A stretch of DNA of 64,000 bases from Acidimicrobiia bacterium (lineage in GTDB: Bacteria > Actinomycetota > Acidimicrobiia > Spongiisociales > ZC4RG35): positions 56,331-120,330 of the forward strand of contig JANQRA010000022.1 in assembly GCA_028284765.1 (NCBI GenBank), written 5' to 3'. Both the position numbers and the translations under genes were made by a program. Positions 1-9,272 of the stretch are shown piece by piece. Below the pieces are notes generated by a model, which was not told where the DNA came from, ran no database searches, and worked only from the letters and a program-made list of their open reading frames with translations. Every line of letters starts with the position of its first letter. Within the stretch, counting starts at the first letter, position 1.

Positions 1-257
1 GTGAAGTTGATCAACTCAAGGATGCAGCGCCCATCCGTCACCTGGAGCTTGACATCGACGGCGATGCCACCGAGCTCATCGACCAACTGGAAGGTGTGAT
101 CAGCACTGAGGCCAAGGGCGACCATCTGATCGCAATCATCAGCTCTGAGACTGACATTCGAGGCTTCATCGCTCGGGCTCAAGAAGCGGGAAGGCTCCGC
201 CACTTCTCCTACACGTCGCCGTCTCTGACCGACCTGTTCCGGGAGGCCGTCAAATGA
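1..257 (+). CDS. ABC transporter ATP-binding protein, C-terminal fragment
   Basis: Partial gene, cut by the window edge; the frame is open from base 3 to the TGA at 255-257. About 84 residues remain, ending in SLTDLFREAVK. That is the usual tail of NatA-type export ATPases with a DUF4162-like C-terminal domain. The Walker motifs lie outside the window. The stop overlaps the start of the permease gene (ATGA), so the two are translationally coupled and probably form one exporter. The family call rests on the tail and the neighbour. Confidence 0.75.
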   Translation, partial: EVDQLKDAAPIRHLELDIDGDATELIDQLEGVISTEAKGDHLIAIISSETDIRGFIARAQEAGRLRHFSYTSPSLTDLFREAVK

Positions 258-1465
258 CCGGCTTCGGAGCGATGTGGCAGGTGGCCTCGCGAGAGATCCG
301 TGAGCGCGGCAGGTCCAAGGCATACCTGATCGCATCAACGGTCACACTGCTGATAGTGGCAGCCATCGTGGTGCTACCAAGCCTGTTGGATGACGGTGTC
401 GACGAGATCCCGGTCGGATCCCTGGGCGACGGGAACGAAGTGATCATCGAGACGGCCGAGGAGCTGGCGACGGCCGACGACGAACCCGGTGAGCCGGCGA
501 GCGTGGTCTACGAAGTCACGGAGTACGAAACCCGAGGTGAAGCCGAAGCGGGCCTCGAAGCCGGAGAGGTCGACGCTGTTCTGGTGGATGGCAGCGAGGT
601 GATCGTCCAATCCAACACCGGGATTGGGGGGAACTCAACGGTAGGTCGACTACAGCGGGCAGCGGCCACGGTCGAGATCGAAATGGTCGTCGCGACCGAG
701 GGACAGGCCGCAGTAGACATCATCGAAATCCTCACTTCTGACCCACTGGAGACAACATCTCTGAGCGGTGACGATGAGCAAACGGACGAACAAACGATCA
801 TCGCTTACGCCGGGATGATAATGCTCTACGTGGCGATTCTCCTCTACGGCACGTGGATCCTCAGCGGCGTCACGGAGGAAAAGGCCAATCGGGTGGTGGA
901 GATTCTGCTCTCGAGCATCCGACCATGGCAGATCCTCGGAGGGAAGATCCTTGGCATCGGGTTATTGGCATTCGCCCAGGTGGCAGCTGTCCTGGTAGTG
1001 GCCTTCGTCGGCCTTCAGGCGACGGGTGGGATCGAGCTTCCCGATCTCGGGCCGAAGGTTGTGATCAACCTCCTGGTTTGGTTCATTCTCGGGTTCTTCA
1101 TCTATGCGGTTCTCTTCGGAGCAGCTGGATCGCTCGTTAGTCGAATGGAGGATGCCCAGAGCGTGGCGCTGCCGATGACGATGTCGGCGGTTGCTGGCTT
1201 CTTCGTCTCTGTGCTCGCTCTTGACGACCCGACAGGCACCGTCGCCGTCGTCGGTACGTTCGTTCCCGTGACAGCCCCGTTCGTCGTGCCGCTTCGCTCG
1301 GCACTCGACGCGATTCCCCTCTGGCAATACGGCGCCGCTGTTGTCATCGCCTTGGTCTCGATCGCCGCACTCACGGTGGCGGCCGGTCGTATCTATGCGG
1401 GTGGGCTTCTCAGGTTCGGGACCCGAGTCAAGCTCCGCGAAGCGTGGCGAGGCGGCCTCGAATAG
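254..1465 (+). CDS. ABC-2 type permease (NatB-like)
   Basis: Membrane subunit of an ABC exporter, 403 aa. One N-terminal membrane helix (about residues 24-46) is followed by a roughly 130-residue extracytoplasmic domain and then five or six helices. The cytoplasmic segment EEKANRVVEILLSSIRPWQI is the signature of NatB/YhaP-type ABC-2 permeases. It overlaps the preceding ATPase stop by ATGA. The NatB family is linked to sodium or drug extrusion; the substrate here cannot be read from sequence. Confidence 0.85.
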   Translation: MTGFGAMWQVASREIRERGRSKAYLIASTVTLLIVAAIVVLPSLLDDGVDEIPVGSLGDGNEVIIETAEELATADDEPGEPASVVYEVTEYETRGEAEAGLEAGEVDAVLVDGSEVIVQSNTGIGGNSTVGRLQRAAATVEIEMVVATEGQAAVDIIEILTSDPLETTSLSGDDEQTDEQTIIAYAGMIMLYVAILLYGTWILSGVTEEKANRVVEILLSSIRPWQILGGKILGIGLLAFAQVAAVLVVAFVGLQATGGIELPDLGPKVVINLLVWFILGFFIYAVLFGAAGSLVSRMEDAQSVALPMTMSAVAGFFVSVLALDDPTGTVAVVGTFVPVTAPFVVPLRSALDAIPLWQYGAAVVIALVSIAALTVAAGRIYAGGLLRFGTRVKLREAWRGGLE

Positions 1466-1481
1466 GCCCTACCCTCAGCGA

Positions 1482-2291
1482 ATGAGCTACCAACACGTCG
1501 AGGTCGAGTCGTCCGAGCACATTGGGACAATATGGCTGAACCGCCCCGACAAGCTCAACGCTATGTCGGAAGACATCTGGGAAGACCTCCCGAAGGCAGT
1601 CGCCGACCTCGATAATGACGACAGTGTCAGGGTGATCGTCCTCGCCGGCCGAGGCCGTGCGTTCTCCGTCGGAATAGACGTCGGCCTGTTGGCATCGATC
1701 AGACCCTCAGGGAACTCGCATGCCGCGAACTCCAAAGAGGTCAACGCAACCATCAAGCGTCTTCAAGGCACTATCAGCTGCCTGGCAGAGGCCAACAAGC
1801 CGGTGATCGCAGCGGTGCACGGCTACTGCCTCGGTGCGGGCGCAAACCTGATCTCGTCAGCTGACATCCGCATTGCATCGGCTGACGCAGTCTTCTCGAT
1901 TCGGGAGACCAAGATGGGACTGGTCGCGGACATTGGAGCGCTACAGCGCCTACCGGCCATCGTCGGCGATGCTGTCACAGCAGAGATGGCGTTGACCGGT
2001 GATGACTATGGGGCGGATTGGGCGCTCGATCGAGGCCTGGTCTCCCGAGTCTTCGATGATCAAGAAACCCTGATGGCCGGGGCCTATGACCTGGCGAACC
2101 GGATCGCAGTCAACAGTCCACTGGTGACTCAAGGGATCAAGACGATCCTCAAAGCCAACGACGGACGAACCATGGACCAGAGGCTCGACTACATGGCCCA
2201 ATGGAATTCCTCCCATCTCTTGTCCTCGGACCTCAACGAGGCGATCGCTGCCTTTCTCGAGAAGCGTGACCCCGAGTTCAAAGGCGAATAG
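1482..2291 (+). CDS. enoyl-CoA hydratase/isomerase family, dienoyl-CoA isomerase-like
   Basis: Crotonase-fold protein of 269 aa, expected to act on acyl-CoA in fatty-acid oxidation. I chose the ATG at 1482 (MSYQHVEV) because the frame upstream lies inside the permease gene. The N-terminal RPDKLNAM and the oxyanion-hole region HGYCLGAGANLISSADIRIA are visible. The segment ETKMGLVADIGALQRLP and the later YMAQWNSS closely resemble delta3,5-delta2,4-dienoyl-CoA isomerase (ECH1), where the Asp in VADIG is catalytic. A plain enoyl-CoA hydratase is less likely but possible. Confidence 0.85.
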   Translation: MSYQHVEVESSEHIGTIWLNRPDKLNAMSEDIWEDLPKAVADLDNDDSVRVIVLAGRGRAFSVGIDVGLLASIRPSGNSHAANSKEVNATIKRLQGTISCLAEANKPVIAAVHGYCLGAGANLISSADIRIASADAVFSIRETKMGLVADIGALQRLPAIVGDAVTAEMALTGDDYGADWALDRGLVSRVFDDQETLMAGAYDLANRIAVNSPLVTQGIKTILKANDGRTMDQRLDYMAQWNSSHLLSSDLNEAIAAFLEKRDPEFKGE

Positions 2292-2347
2292 GCCTCCAGA
2301 CACCCCGCGTCGGCTCAAGGATTCGGCTGAGCCCGCCGAAACAGTCA

Positions 2348-2614
2348 GTGATGACCACGGCTACCTACTACGAGCTGATGGACCGACCGCTTGGCAAGAC
2401 GGCGCGACTTGGCATGGCTTTGGCAGGTATGGCTGTTGCAACGCTGCTGCTGATGACAGCCACCGTTGCGACCGCCGGCCGACCAGTGGTTGTCGCCGCC
2501 GGTCTGGTGGTGGCGGCAACGACGGTTCGGGCGGCCGTGCATCCGAGTCCCGGACGCCTGGTCTGGATGGTCGCAGGATTGCTGACCGTCCCGGCAGCCG
2601 GACTCCTCATCTGA
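2348..2614 (+). CDS. small hypothetical membrane protein
   Basis: An 88-residue ORF with GTG at 2348 or ATG at 2351. It encodes a short polar N-terminus and about three hydrophobic segments (residues 20-43, 45-62, 70-88) and ends at the membrane. I do not recognise a family. It sits between the crotonase gene and an alpha/beta hydrolase on the same strand. Composition could also arise from a shadow frame, but no better ORF covers this stretch. Confidence 0.45.
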   Translation: MMTTATYYELMDRPLGKTARLGMALAGMAVATLLLMTATVATAGRPVVVAAGLVVAATTVRAAVHPSPGRLVWMVAGLLTVPAAGLLI

Positions 2615-2652
2615 ATATTCCACCGGCGCCCGTTAAGGGCACCGCACGTCAC

Positions 2653-2679
2653 AACGGCCACCGGCTAACGGTGGCCGTT
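2653..2679 (+). terminator. perfect 10-bp inverted repeat
   Basis: AACGGCCACC, a 7-nt loop, then GGTGGCCGTT: a perfect stem in the gap between the small membrane gene and the next hydrolase gene. There is no T-tract, so termination is possible but not certain. It ends 20 bp before the hydrolase ATG and could also act in its leader. Confidence 0.5.
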
Positions 2680-2699
2680 GGCCGTATAGGGCTTCGAGA

Positions 2700-3842
2700 A
2701 TGACCTTTCTCCTGGCCGTCGCTGGCGGGCTCCTTCTGTTCGTGCTCATTCATCTCACGATCGGATGGTTCCTAGCCAGCGGTCTTCACAAGTCAGCACT
2801 TCGAATTGGCGGTCGCGAGATCGAGGAGCCCGGTATCTGGGTTCGGGCTTTCGATGGTCGCTCGGTGACCCTCGCTGCGATGGAACCAAGGCGAGACATC
2901 GGCCACCCTGGCCAGACCACAATGGTCTTCGAAGGCGGAACTGCGAGGCTCGGAGATGTCACGGCCGCAGAGAACCTGGAGATCACCCGAAAGGTCCTCG
3001 AAAGCGTTGGGCAACCGCCCGTCTGCACAGATGTCCTCGCCGAATGTGCGCCTGTCGAACTCAACCCTTACGTTTTCCTCAACGATCCCTCCGACGTCGG
3101 GCTCGACTTCGAAGAGGTCACCTACGACTCAGAGCTGGGAGACATGGGAGCGTGGGTAGTGCCCGGAAGCGAACCGTCGTCATGGGTGGTGATGGCACAC
3201 GGGTGGACAGCACACCGCCAGGAGTTGCTGAGGATGCTCCCGACATTCAATCGCGCGGGCTTCAACGCCTTGATCATCGACTATCGGAACGATGTTGGAG
3301 CACCTCGAGATCCGAGTGGAATGTATCGATTCAGCCTGACCGAGTGGAGAGACTTGGAATCCGCCGTGGAGTTCGTCGAGAACCGGGGAGCTGAGAGAGT
3401 TGCCCTTGCGGGGTGTTCCACTGGAGCGGCACTTGTCATGGGCTTCATCGAGAACTCGAATAGGACAAGTTCCGTGACTGGACTGGTTCTCGACTCGCCA
3501 AACATCGTTCTGTCCGAAGCCATCCGCCACGGAACCAAACACGTGAGAGCAACGCCACTCATGATCGAGGTCGGTCTCTGGATCGCGGACCTGAGATGGG
3601 GCGTCGATTGGGAGACAACCAACTACGTCGAACGCTCAGACCAGTTTCTCGACCTTCCCACCCTCGTCTTTCACGGCACGTCGGACCATCGGGTGCCCAT
3701 TGCCGTCAGTCGACGCCTCGAAGCCAAAGTCCCCAACCACGTCGACCTGGTTGAGTTTCCGGCTGCAGGTCATGTGATGAGTTGGAATGCGGACCAGGCG
3801 CGATACGAGAGTTATCTGGAGGCGTTCCTACGCCGAATCTGA
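2700..3842 (+). CDS. membrane-anchored alpha/beta hydrolase
   Basis: Serine hydrolase of 380 aa with an N-terminal membrane helix (about residues 4-27), so the catalytic domain is probably held at the membrane. The nucleophile elbow is GCSTGAA (Ser240). The oxyanion strand is VVMAHGWT, the acid lies in HGTSDHRVP, and the catalytic His in AAGHVMSW. This layout resembles YqiA/BAAT-like and DUF1749-like hydrolases; the substrate is unknown. It converges with the FabH gene, the two ending at adjacent bases. Confidence 0.8.
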   Translation: MTFLLAVAGGLLLFVLIHLTIGWFLASGLHKSALRIGGREIEEPGIWVRAFDGRSVTLAAMEPRRDIGHPGQTTMVFEGGTARLGDVTAAENLEITRKVLESVGQPPVCTDVLAECAPVELNPYVFLNDPSDVGLDFEEVTYDSELGDMGAWVVPGSEPSSWVVMAHGWTAHRQELLRMLPTFNRAGFNALIIDYRNDVGAPRDPSGMYRFSLTEWRDLESAVEFVENRGAERVALAGCSTGAALVMGFIENSNRTSSVTGLVLDSPNIVLSEAIRHGTKHVRATPLMIEVGLWIADLRWGVDWETTNYVERSDQFLDLPTLVFHGTSDHRVPIAVSRRLEAKVPNHVDLVEFPAAGHVMSWNADQARYESYLEAFLRRI

Positions 3843-4838
3843 TCAGAACTGGACTGCAGCTGCGGACCAGTGGAAGCCAGCGCCGAAGGCCGTGAGAACC
3901 ACGAGGTCACCCTCGTTGATCCGTTCGTCACGCACGGCTTCGAACATCGCATAAGGAACGGTTGCTGATCCCGTGTTCCCGAAGCGGTCGACGTTCACAT
4001 ACACCGCTTCTTCGGACAGGCCCATTTTCTTCCGTACCGCCTCGATGATTCTCTTGTTGGCTTGGTGGGGGATGACGAGTTTCACATCATTGAGGGAACG
4101 CCCGACCTTCGACAAGACATCGCCGGCTGCCTCGGACATTCTCCTGACGGCTTCGGTGAACACCTTCCGACCGTCCATGACAAGCCGGTTGTAGTCGCCG
4201 CTGAGCAGAGATTTTTCGTTGAAAGGGTTCCTGGTGCCTCCAGCTGCCAAGGTGAGAATCTCGGCGGCCGAACCATCGGTGCCGGATACAACACCGAGGA
4301 CCTCAGCACGGCCTTCATCCGGTCCCATGACCACAGCCCCGGCACCGTCGCCAAACAACACAGCGGTGGCGCGGTCTTTCATTGAGATCATCCGACTGAT
4401 CAGTTCGACCCCGACGACCAGGATTCGCTTCGGTTCGACGGCGATCCGGCTACCTGCCACATCGATTGCTTGGACGAACCCAGCACAGCCACTTCCGCCT
4501 AAGTCATAGGTTGGGACATGACGACATCCGAGTCGATCCTGAACCAGCGCCGCCGTGTCGGGAGTCATCATCTCAGGAGTGTCGGTCGCGACCACGATCT
4601 CGTCGATGTCGTCCGGTGTCAGGTCGGCGTCCTTGAGGGCCACAGCCGCAGCATCTGCGGCCAAGGTCATCGTCGATTCATCGTCGGCGGCAAAGCGCCG
4701 CTGTTTGATACCTGTCCGCTGCGTGATCCATTCGTCCGACGTGTCGACCCATTCGGCCCAGTCGTCGTTGGTGATCACACGCTCAGGTGCGTACCCGCCA
4801 AAACCAAGGAGATATGCCACGGGCCGGACTGTACCCAC
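3843..4838 (-). CDS. 3-oxoacyl-ACP synthase III family protein (FabH-like)
   Basis: Thiolase-fold condensing enzyme, 331 aa, the usual FabH length. The triad is intact: Cys118 in GGSGCAGF, His258 in VIPHQANKR and Asn288 in DRFGNTGSA. TDEWITQRTGIKQRR-like N-terminal sequence (residues 33-48) and the FGDGAGAVV loop are typical. FabH starts type II fatty-acid synthesis by condensing acyl-CoA with malonyl-ACP. It stands alone, without fabD, acpP or fabF, and a second paralogue lies at 45.6 kb, so a specialised role is possible. Confidence 0.88.
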   Translation of the reverse strand: MGTVRPVAYLLGFGGYAPERVITNDDWAEWVDTSDEWITQRTGIKQRRFAADDESTMTLAADAAAVALKDADLTPDDIDEIVVATDTPEMMTPDTAALVQDRLGCRHVPTYDLGGSGCAGFVQAIDVAGSRIAVEPKRILVVGVELISRMISMKDRATAVLFGDGAGAVVMGPDEGRAEVLGVVSGTDGSAAEILTLAAGGTRNPFNEKSLLSGDYNRLVMDGRKVFTEAVRRMSEAAGDVLSKVGRSLNDVKLVIPHQANKRIIEAVRKKMGLSEEAVYVNVDRFGNTGSATVPYAMFEAVRDERINEGDLVVLTAFGAGFHWSAAAVQF

Positions 4839-4840
4839 AG

Positions 4841-7714
4841 TCAGGGCCGCGGGACCTGCCGAACCTCGATTCGTTGCGCCGGGTCAAATGCCCTTTTAGC
4901 CAACTCAGTCACGTCCTCCGGGGTAATGAGATCAATAGTTGGGTACCGCTCGGCAAGCTGAACCACCGGCTGGTCCGGGTAGAGATGGGCCGTGATCAGC
5001 CCGACTGCCAGCAGTTCGTTGTCGATCAGCTCGTATTCGTCTCGGAGCTGCTCGAGAGCGGTGGCGAACTCTCCGTCGGTCGGGCCGTTGTTCTGAAGGT
5101 CTTCGATGTCGATCAAGATCTCCTCGGAGATGATGTCCAGGCCCTCCGGCGGTCCCGTCGAGATGACGGATGCCTCGATGAAGTCATCTGGATCTCGTTG
5201 CAGTTGGAGCGAAGACGAGATGGAGTAAGTCGACCCCAACTCCTCCCGAATCCGATCCCGCAATCGAGCGTTCAGAATCAACTCAGTAAGCCGGGCCGTC
5301 ACGCGATCTTCGAAAACGGGAGACATCTCATTGGTGAAGAACATCCCGAGCTGACCTTGCTGCCCCACACCAGCTTCGACAGTGGTCAGCTGGATCTCCC
5401 TCGGCGGGAAGGGCTGATTGTCCACATAGCCAGGGCCCGGGCTCGATCCCGGGAGGGATCCGATGTAGGACGAAGCCAGTTCGATCATCTCGTCCGTCTC
5501 AAAGTCACCGACGAACGCAAACCCAAAGTCTGCGGCGTTGCCAAACAGGCGGGTGTACAGAGAAAGGGCCAGGTCGGGGTCAAGATCTGCGATATCGGCT
5601 GCAGTGGGAACGACGCGGTATCGGGGATCGGGCCCGTAGTAGGCGTCGTTCACGGCCTCCGCGAAGAGAATCTCTGGCAGCTCGTCCTTTGAGGTGATGA
5701 GGGTCTCGTATTCGGAGACCACCGAGTCGACTACCGCAGCTTCGATGCGCGGTGCAGTCATGTGGAGATTGATCAGCTGGAACATCGTCTCGGCGTCGTC
5801 GACAGCTGCTTCCACTTCCAGTCCCTGCCGCGTTTCGGTCACGAATGGTTCTACAAACGCCAACTCATCAGAGAGCACCCTTTGCAAGGCCGCGGTGTCG
5901 AAGTCCCTTAAGCCACTCCTTGATACCAACTCCACCATCAGTTCGGCCTCCGTTATGTCACCGACCGGGAATACCGACGTCCCACCGAACCCCTCCACCA
6001 GCCCATAGATGCCACCGATGGCTATGTCGCTTTCCCACAGATACACAGTGGCACCGTTTTCGTAGGTGACGGTTGTGAACTCGAATCTGGGGTCCCTTTC
6101 TTGGCTGACGACAGAAGAGCCTGGTGGACGGGCCATCAAGTCTTCCGGTTCATCGTCGGGCGTGGACCGTCTCTCGAGCGTCAGGTTGGGAACGGTCTGG
6201 TAGATCTCAGCAAGGGTCAGTTCGTCCGGTATCTCGACATCCGAATCGTCGGGTCCCACGGCGAATATGACTGGAACCCCGTCCAGGACCTGCACAAGAG
6301 CCTCAGTCAGATCGTCTCTCGTCAGTCGCGTCGCAATCCCACGTTCGAGTTCGAATCGCTGGTCGGGACTGAGCAAGTCACCGCCACCCAGATGATGAGA
6401 TGTGATCTGATCCGCAATGTCGAGGTCTTGACGACTCTCACGCTGACTGTGGACCTGTTCGGAAACGGCCGTGTACCCACCCATCGCCCTCTCGAATTCG
6501 GCCGTGGTCACGCCAAACTGCCGCATCCTCTCGATTTCGATGAGAGTTGCCTCGATCCCTTCACGGGCTCGATTCGCCCTGACTTCCACATCGAGCCCCA
6601 GAAGCCTCACGGCTCGAGCCCAGGAGACATCCGCGGCGGTAGCGCGAACCAGGGGACTGTCATCGGTCAAAGAGTCCTCGTTGAGGCGATCGGCAAGAAT
6701 CTGCAATGCGAGACCAAGCGCCGCGCGATTCTGATAGTCACCCGCCGTCAGCAACTCACGCGACGCTATGGGCCAAACCGCGGTCAGCGATGCAGCTGCG
6801 GCCTCCGCGTCCACCAGCGAGCCGTAGCGCGGCTCGAGAGGCGGGCTGTAAACGGGGTCCTCCCACAATCGTGAATCACCCTCTGCAACTAGGTCAGAGA
6901 AGGTTTCCCTGATTCGTTCCTCGAACTCATCGACATCGAAGTCCCCGACGGCGACGACGGCCATCCTTTCTGGCCGGTACCAGTCTTTGTAGAAACGACC
7001 CAAGGCGTCGGGCGTCGTCGTCGATATCGAATCCGGCGTTCCGATGGGCAACCGACCCTCATAGGCAGACCCCTCCAGAACCAGTGCCTGCAGTTCGTCG
7101 AACACACGCGCCGAGAATCCCTGGGCCCGGAGCCGCCACTCGTCGAGAACAATTCCCCTCTCCTCAACCACGTCGGTTTCGGTGAGGGTCGCCCGAGACG
7201 CCCACTCCCTAAGTACCGCCAGACCAAGATCGATCAGCTCGTCTTCGGTGGTCAGGCTGAGCTCGTAGACGGTCTCGTCGAAACTCGTGTAGGCGTTGAT
7301 GTCAGGACCGAACCTCGGTCCGAACGCTTCCAGGACATCAGTGAGCTCGTTTCGGGGGAACCTTTCCGTCCCGTTGAACATCATGTGCTCGAGGAAGTGG
7401 GCCATGCCAGATTGGTCCGCGTCCTCCTGGACGGAGCCGGCGTCAACCAGAAGGCGGAGCTCTACGCGTTCGCCGGGCGAATCGTTTGATGCGACGTAGT
7501 AGGTGAGTCCGTTGTCGAGAACACCCCTCTTGATGTTGGGGTCGAGCGGAAGAGCGAGATTGAGCGCCGAGTCGAGGGTTGTGGATGTCGTGCCCGGCAC
7601 CAATGACCCAACTGGTTCCAGAGTCGTGGTGGTATCCGCTGTCGACTCAGTGCAAGCGGCCGCTATGACCGCCAACACAACTACCAGTCCACTCCAACGC
7701 CTCATCGGCTGCAC
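4841..7714 (-). CDS. M16 family zinc metalloprotease, lipoprotein
   Basis: A 957-residue pitrilysin/insulinase-type peptidase with two M16 halves. A lipobox (AAAC, Cys21) and a short Thr-rich linker place it outside the membrane. The inverted zinc motif HFLEH is at residues 106-110, with the third ligand Glu in the DVVEERG segment near 184. The second half (about residues 540-957) shows the inactive partner domain, with QQGQLGMFF and RIREELGSTYSISSS. It starts two bases beyond the end of the FabH gene and may be co-transcribed with it. Substrates are probably extracellular peptides. Confidence 0.9.
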   Translation of the reverse strand: MQPMRRWSGLVVVLAVIAAACTESTADTTTTLEPVGSLVPGTTSTTLDSALNLALPLDPNIKRGVLDNGLTYYVASNDSPGERVELRLLVDAGSVQEDADQSGMAHFLEHMMFNGTERFPRNELTDVLEAFGPRFGPDINAYTSFDETVYELSLTTEDELIDLGLAVLREWASRATLTETDVVEERGIVLDEWRLRAQGFSARVFDELQALVLEGSAYEGRLPIGTPDSISTTTPDALGRFYKDWYRPERMAVVAVGDFDVDEFEERIRETFSDLVAEGDSRLWEDPVYSPPLEPRYGSLVDAEAAAASLTAVWPIASRELLTAGDYQNRAALGLALQILADRLNEDSLTDDSPLVRATAADVSWARAVRLLGLDVEVRANRAREGIEATLIEIERMRQFGVTTAEFERAMGGYTAVSEQVHSQRESRQDLDIADQITSHHLGGGDLLSPDQRFELERGIATRLTRDDLTEALVQVLDGVPVIFAVGPDDSDVEIPDELTLAEIYQTVPNLTLERRSTPDDEPEDLMARPPGSSVVSQERDPRFEFTTVTYENGATVYLWESDIAIGGIYGLVEGFGGTSVFPVGDITEAELMVELVSRSGLRDFDTAALQRVLSDELAFVEPFVTETRQGLEVEAAVDDAETMFQLINLHMTAPRIEAAVVDSVVSEYETLITSKDELPEILFAEAVNDAYYGPDPRYRVVPTAADIADLDPDLALSLYTRLFGNAADFGFAFVGDFETDEMIELASSYIGSLPGSSPGPGYVDNQPFPPREIQLTTVEAGVGQQGQLGMFFTNEMSPVFEDRVTARLTELILNARLRDRIREELGSTYSISSSLQLQRDPDDFIEASVISTGPPEGLDIISEEILIDIEDLQNNGPTDGEFATALEQLRDEYELIDNELLAVGLITAHLYPDQPVVQLAERYPTIDLITPEDVTELAKRAFDPAQRIEVRQVPRP

Positions 7715-7734
7715 ACGTTATGACCAGGTCCCGC

Positions 7735-8178
7735 CTAGAGGGTCTCGACCGACTTCTCGATGAGGTCTTGTACCCGGCCTAGCTGGTCCACAAGCTCGGT
7801 CGAGTCGACGCCTTCCTCAACAAGCACCGCGTCAAACAGCGCGATCGTCTCCGAAAACTGCTTTGCCAGCTCGAGAACCCACTTCCTGGCATCCGGAGTC
7901 AGGTCCAGCAGGTAAGAACGCCCGTCTGCCGGGTTTGGTCGCCGGTCGAGATGACCCCTCTCGTCGAACCGCTTCACGTATCCGGCGGCCGTCGTCAGCG
8001 GCATTCCGGTTCCCTCTGCCAGATCGGTGAGAGTCATCGGACCGTGGAGCAGGTAGCTATAGACGGCGTAGTCCGGGCCGGTCACTCCCGTGCCTTCCAG
8101 GGCAGCGTTGACCAGCTTCGACGACACCTGTGCAGTTCGAAAGATCTGGAAAAGGACTCCGATCCGAACTCGTTCCAA
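7735..8178 (-). CDS. MarR family transcriptional regulator
   Basis: Winged-helix repressor of 147 aa. The segment PMTLTDLAEGTGMPLTTAAG is the helix-turn-helix and the following RGHLDRRPNPADGRS is the wing (DxR-type). It is divergent from the lipoprotein gene at 8222. A perfect palindrome in the 43-bp gap is very probably its operator. MarR proteins release DNA on binding small phenolic or hydrophobic ligands; the ligand here is unknown. Confidence 0.88.
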   Translation of the reverse strand: MERVRIGVLFQIFRTAQVSSKLVNAALEGTGVTGPDYAVYSYLLHGPMTLTDLAEGTGMPLTTAAGYVKRFDERGHLDRRPNPADGRSYLLDLTPDARKWVLELAKQFSETIALFDAVLVEEGVDSTELVDQLGRVQDLIEKSVETL

Positions 8179-8192
8179 TTGCGCTCCTCATT

Positions 8193-8210
8193 TACTACGA
8201 GGTCGTAGTA
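8193..8210. promoter_or_regulatory. palindromic MarR operator
   Basis: TACTACGA-GG-TCGTAGTA is a perfect 8-bp inverted repeat with a 2-bp spacer, 15 bp from the MarR start and 12 bp from the lipoprotein start. The right arm overlaps a -10-like TAGTAT for the rightward gene. Size and symmetry fit a MarR dimer, so control of both genes is inferred. Confidence 0.75.
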
Positions 8211-8221
8211 TCTTGCCAGAC

Positions 8222-9250
8222 ATGCACAAAGCGATCCGACATAAGAAGACCTTCGCTCTTGGCCCCATCTTGGCCTTGTTGATCGCTGCGTGCGGAGGCG
8301 GTGATGCAGAGACCACAACGACCACAACCGCACCAACCACGACAAGTACAACCACTCCTGCCACAACGACATCCACACTCGCCACGACCACCACCACCTC
8401 AGCCCTCGATGCTCTTGGATACCCAGTGTCGGACGAGTGGGTTGTCGAGACAGTGTTTGCGGATTTGCCATCTGGAACCGGTGGACTGGCAATCGACGAA
8501 AACGGAGTCACCTATCAGGCCAACTTCGGATTTGCAGGCAACCCCGGAGACCACATCCTCGCCATCCAGCCGGACGGGGCATTCGAACGTTTCGCAGAGT
8601 CAGACGACATGCGCAACCTCACGATGACGACCTTCGGGGCAGATGGAAACATGTACCAGAGCGCCTACGGGAGCGGATTCCTCTTCCAGGTGGGTGAGGA
8701 CGGCTCACTCGAAACGGTTCTGGAAGGGGTGCAGGGACCGACGGGTGTGGTGGTCCTGGAAGACGGGACGATCTTCTTAGAGGCCTACGACGCAGGGATC
8801 CTCCACAGGATGCTCCCTGGAGGCGAACTCGAAGACTGGGTTCGTCACGGTGATTTCAACGGGATCAACGGGATGACCATTGGCCCAGATGGGACTCTCT
8901 ATGTCGTCAATTTCCAAGACGGTGGCCTTTTTGCCGTCGATCAGGAGGGCAACGTCACCGACCTTCACTTCTTCCCTAAGGCTGGTTCCCACGTTGCATA
9001 TCTCGATGGCTCGCTGTTTGTGACCAGTCGAAGTGGCTACGTGGTGTGGCGATATGACCTGGAAACCGGGGACACCGAGATCATCGCAGGCAACGGCGAA
9101 CCTGATGACATGGATGGACGCGGTGGGGAATCCTCCTTCGGCCGACCCAACGCCATAACCGTCGGACCCGACGGCGCGCTCTACATCAACCACGCCTTGG
9201 GTCGAGGGAACGGGCCGGTTTTCATCAAGAAGATCACCCGACAGCCCTAG
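8222..9250 (+). CDS. lipoprotein with beta-propeller (SMP-30/NHL-like)
   Basis: Predicted exported lipoprotein of 342 aa. I chose ATG 8222, since it gives a clean signal peptide ending at Cys24 (IAAC). A Thr-rich spacer follows (about residues 30-58). The rest has repeated GxxG-DG-xLYV units such as GPDGTLYVVNFQDGG and GPDGALYINHALGRG, as in SMP-30/gluconolactonase and NHL six-bladed propellers. It probably binds or hydrolyses a ligand outside the cell. The divergent MarR gene suggests ligand-induced expression. Confidence 0.8.
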   Translation: MHKAIRHKKTFALGPILALLIAACGGGDAETTTTTTAPTTTSTTTPATTTSTLATTTTTSALDALGYPVSDEWVVETVFADLPSGTGGLAIDENGVTYQANFGFAGNPGDHILAIQPDGAFERFAESDDMRNLTMTTFGADGNMYQSAYGSGFLFQVGEDGSLETVLEGVQGPTGVVVLEDGTIFLEAYDAGILHRMLPGGELEDWVRHGDFNGINGMTIGPDGTLYVVNFQDGGLFAVDQEGNVTDLHFFPKAGSHVAYLDGSLFVTSRSGYVVWRYDLETGDTEIIAGNGEPDDMDGRGGESSFGRPNAITVGPDGALYINHALGRGNGPVFIKKITRQP

Positions 9251-9272
9251 CCAGCGACAACAATCTGCGTCG

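Noticed and set aside
1341..1481. N-terminal extension of the crotonase gene
   Set aside because: It lies within the permease gene and encodes Ser/Arg-rich sequence. The crotonase fold begins at ATG 1482.
2765..3394. 209-residue Arg-rich ORF
   Set aside because: It is a shadow frame inside the alpha/beta hydrolase gene, with the biased composition expected from a high-GC third frame.
8300..8400. Repeat-rich ACC/ACA tract as a DNA repeat array
   Set aside because: It encodes the Thr-rich linker of the lipoprotein; it is protein low complexity and not a CRISPR or satellite.
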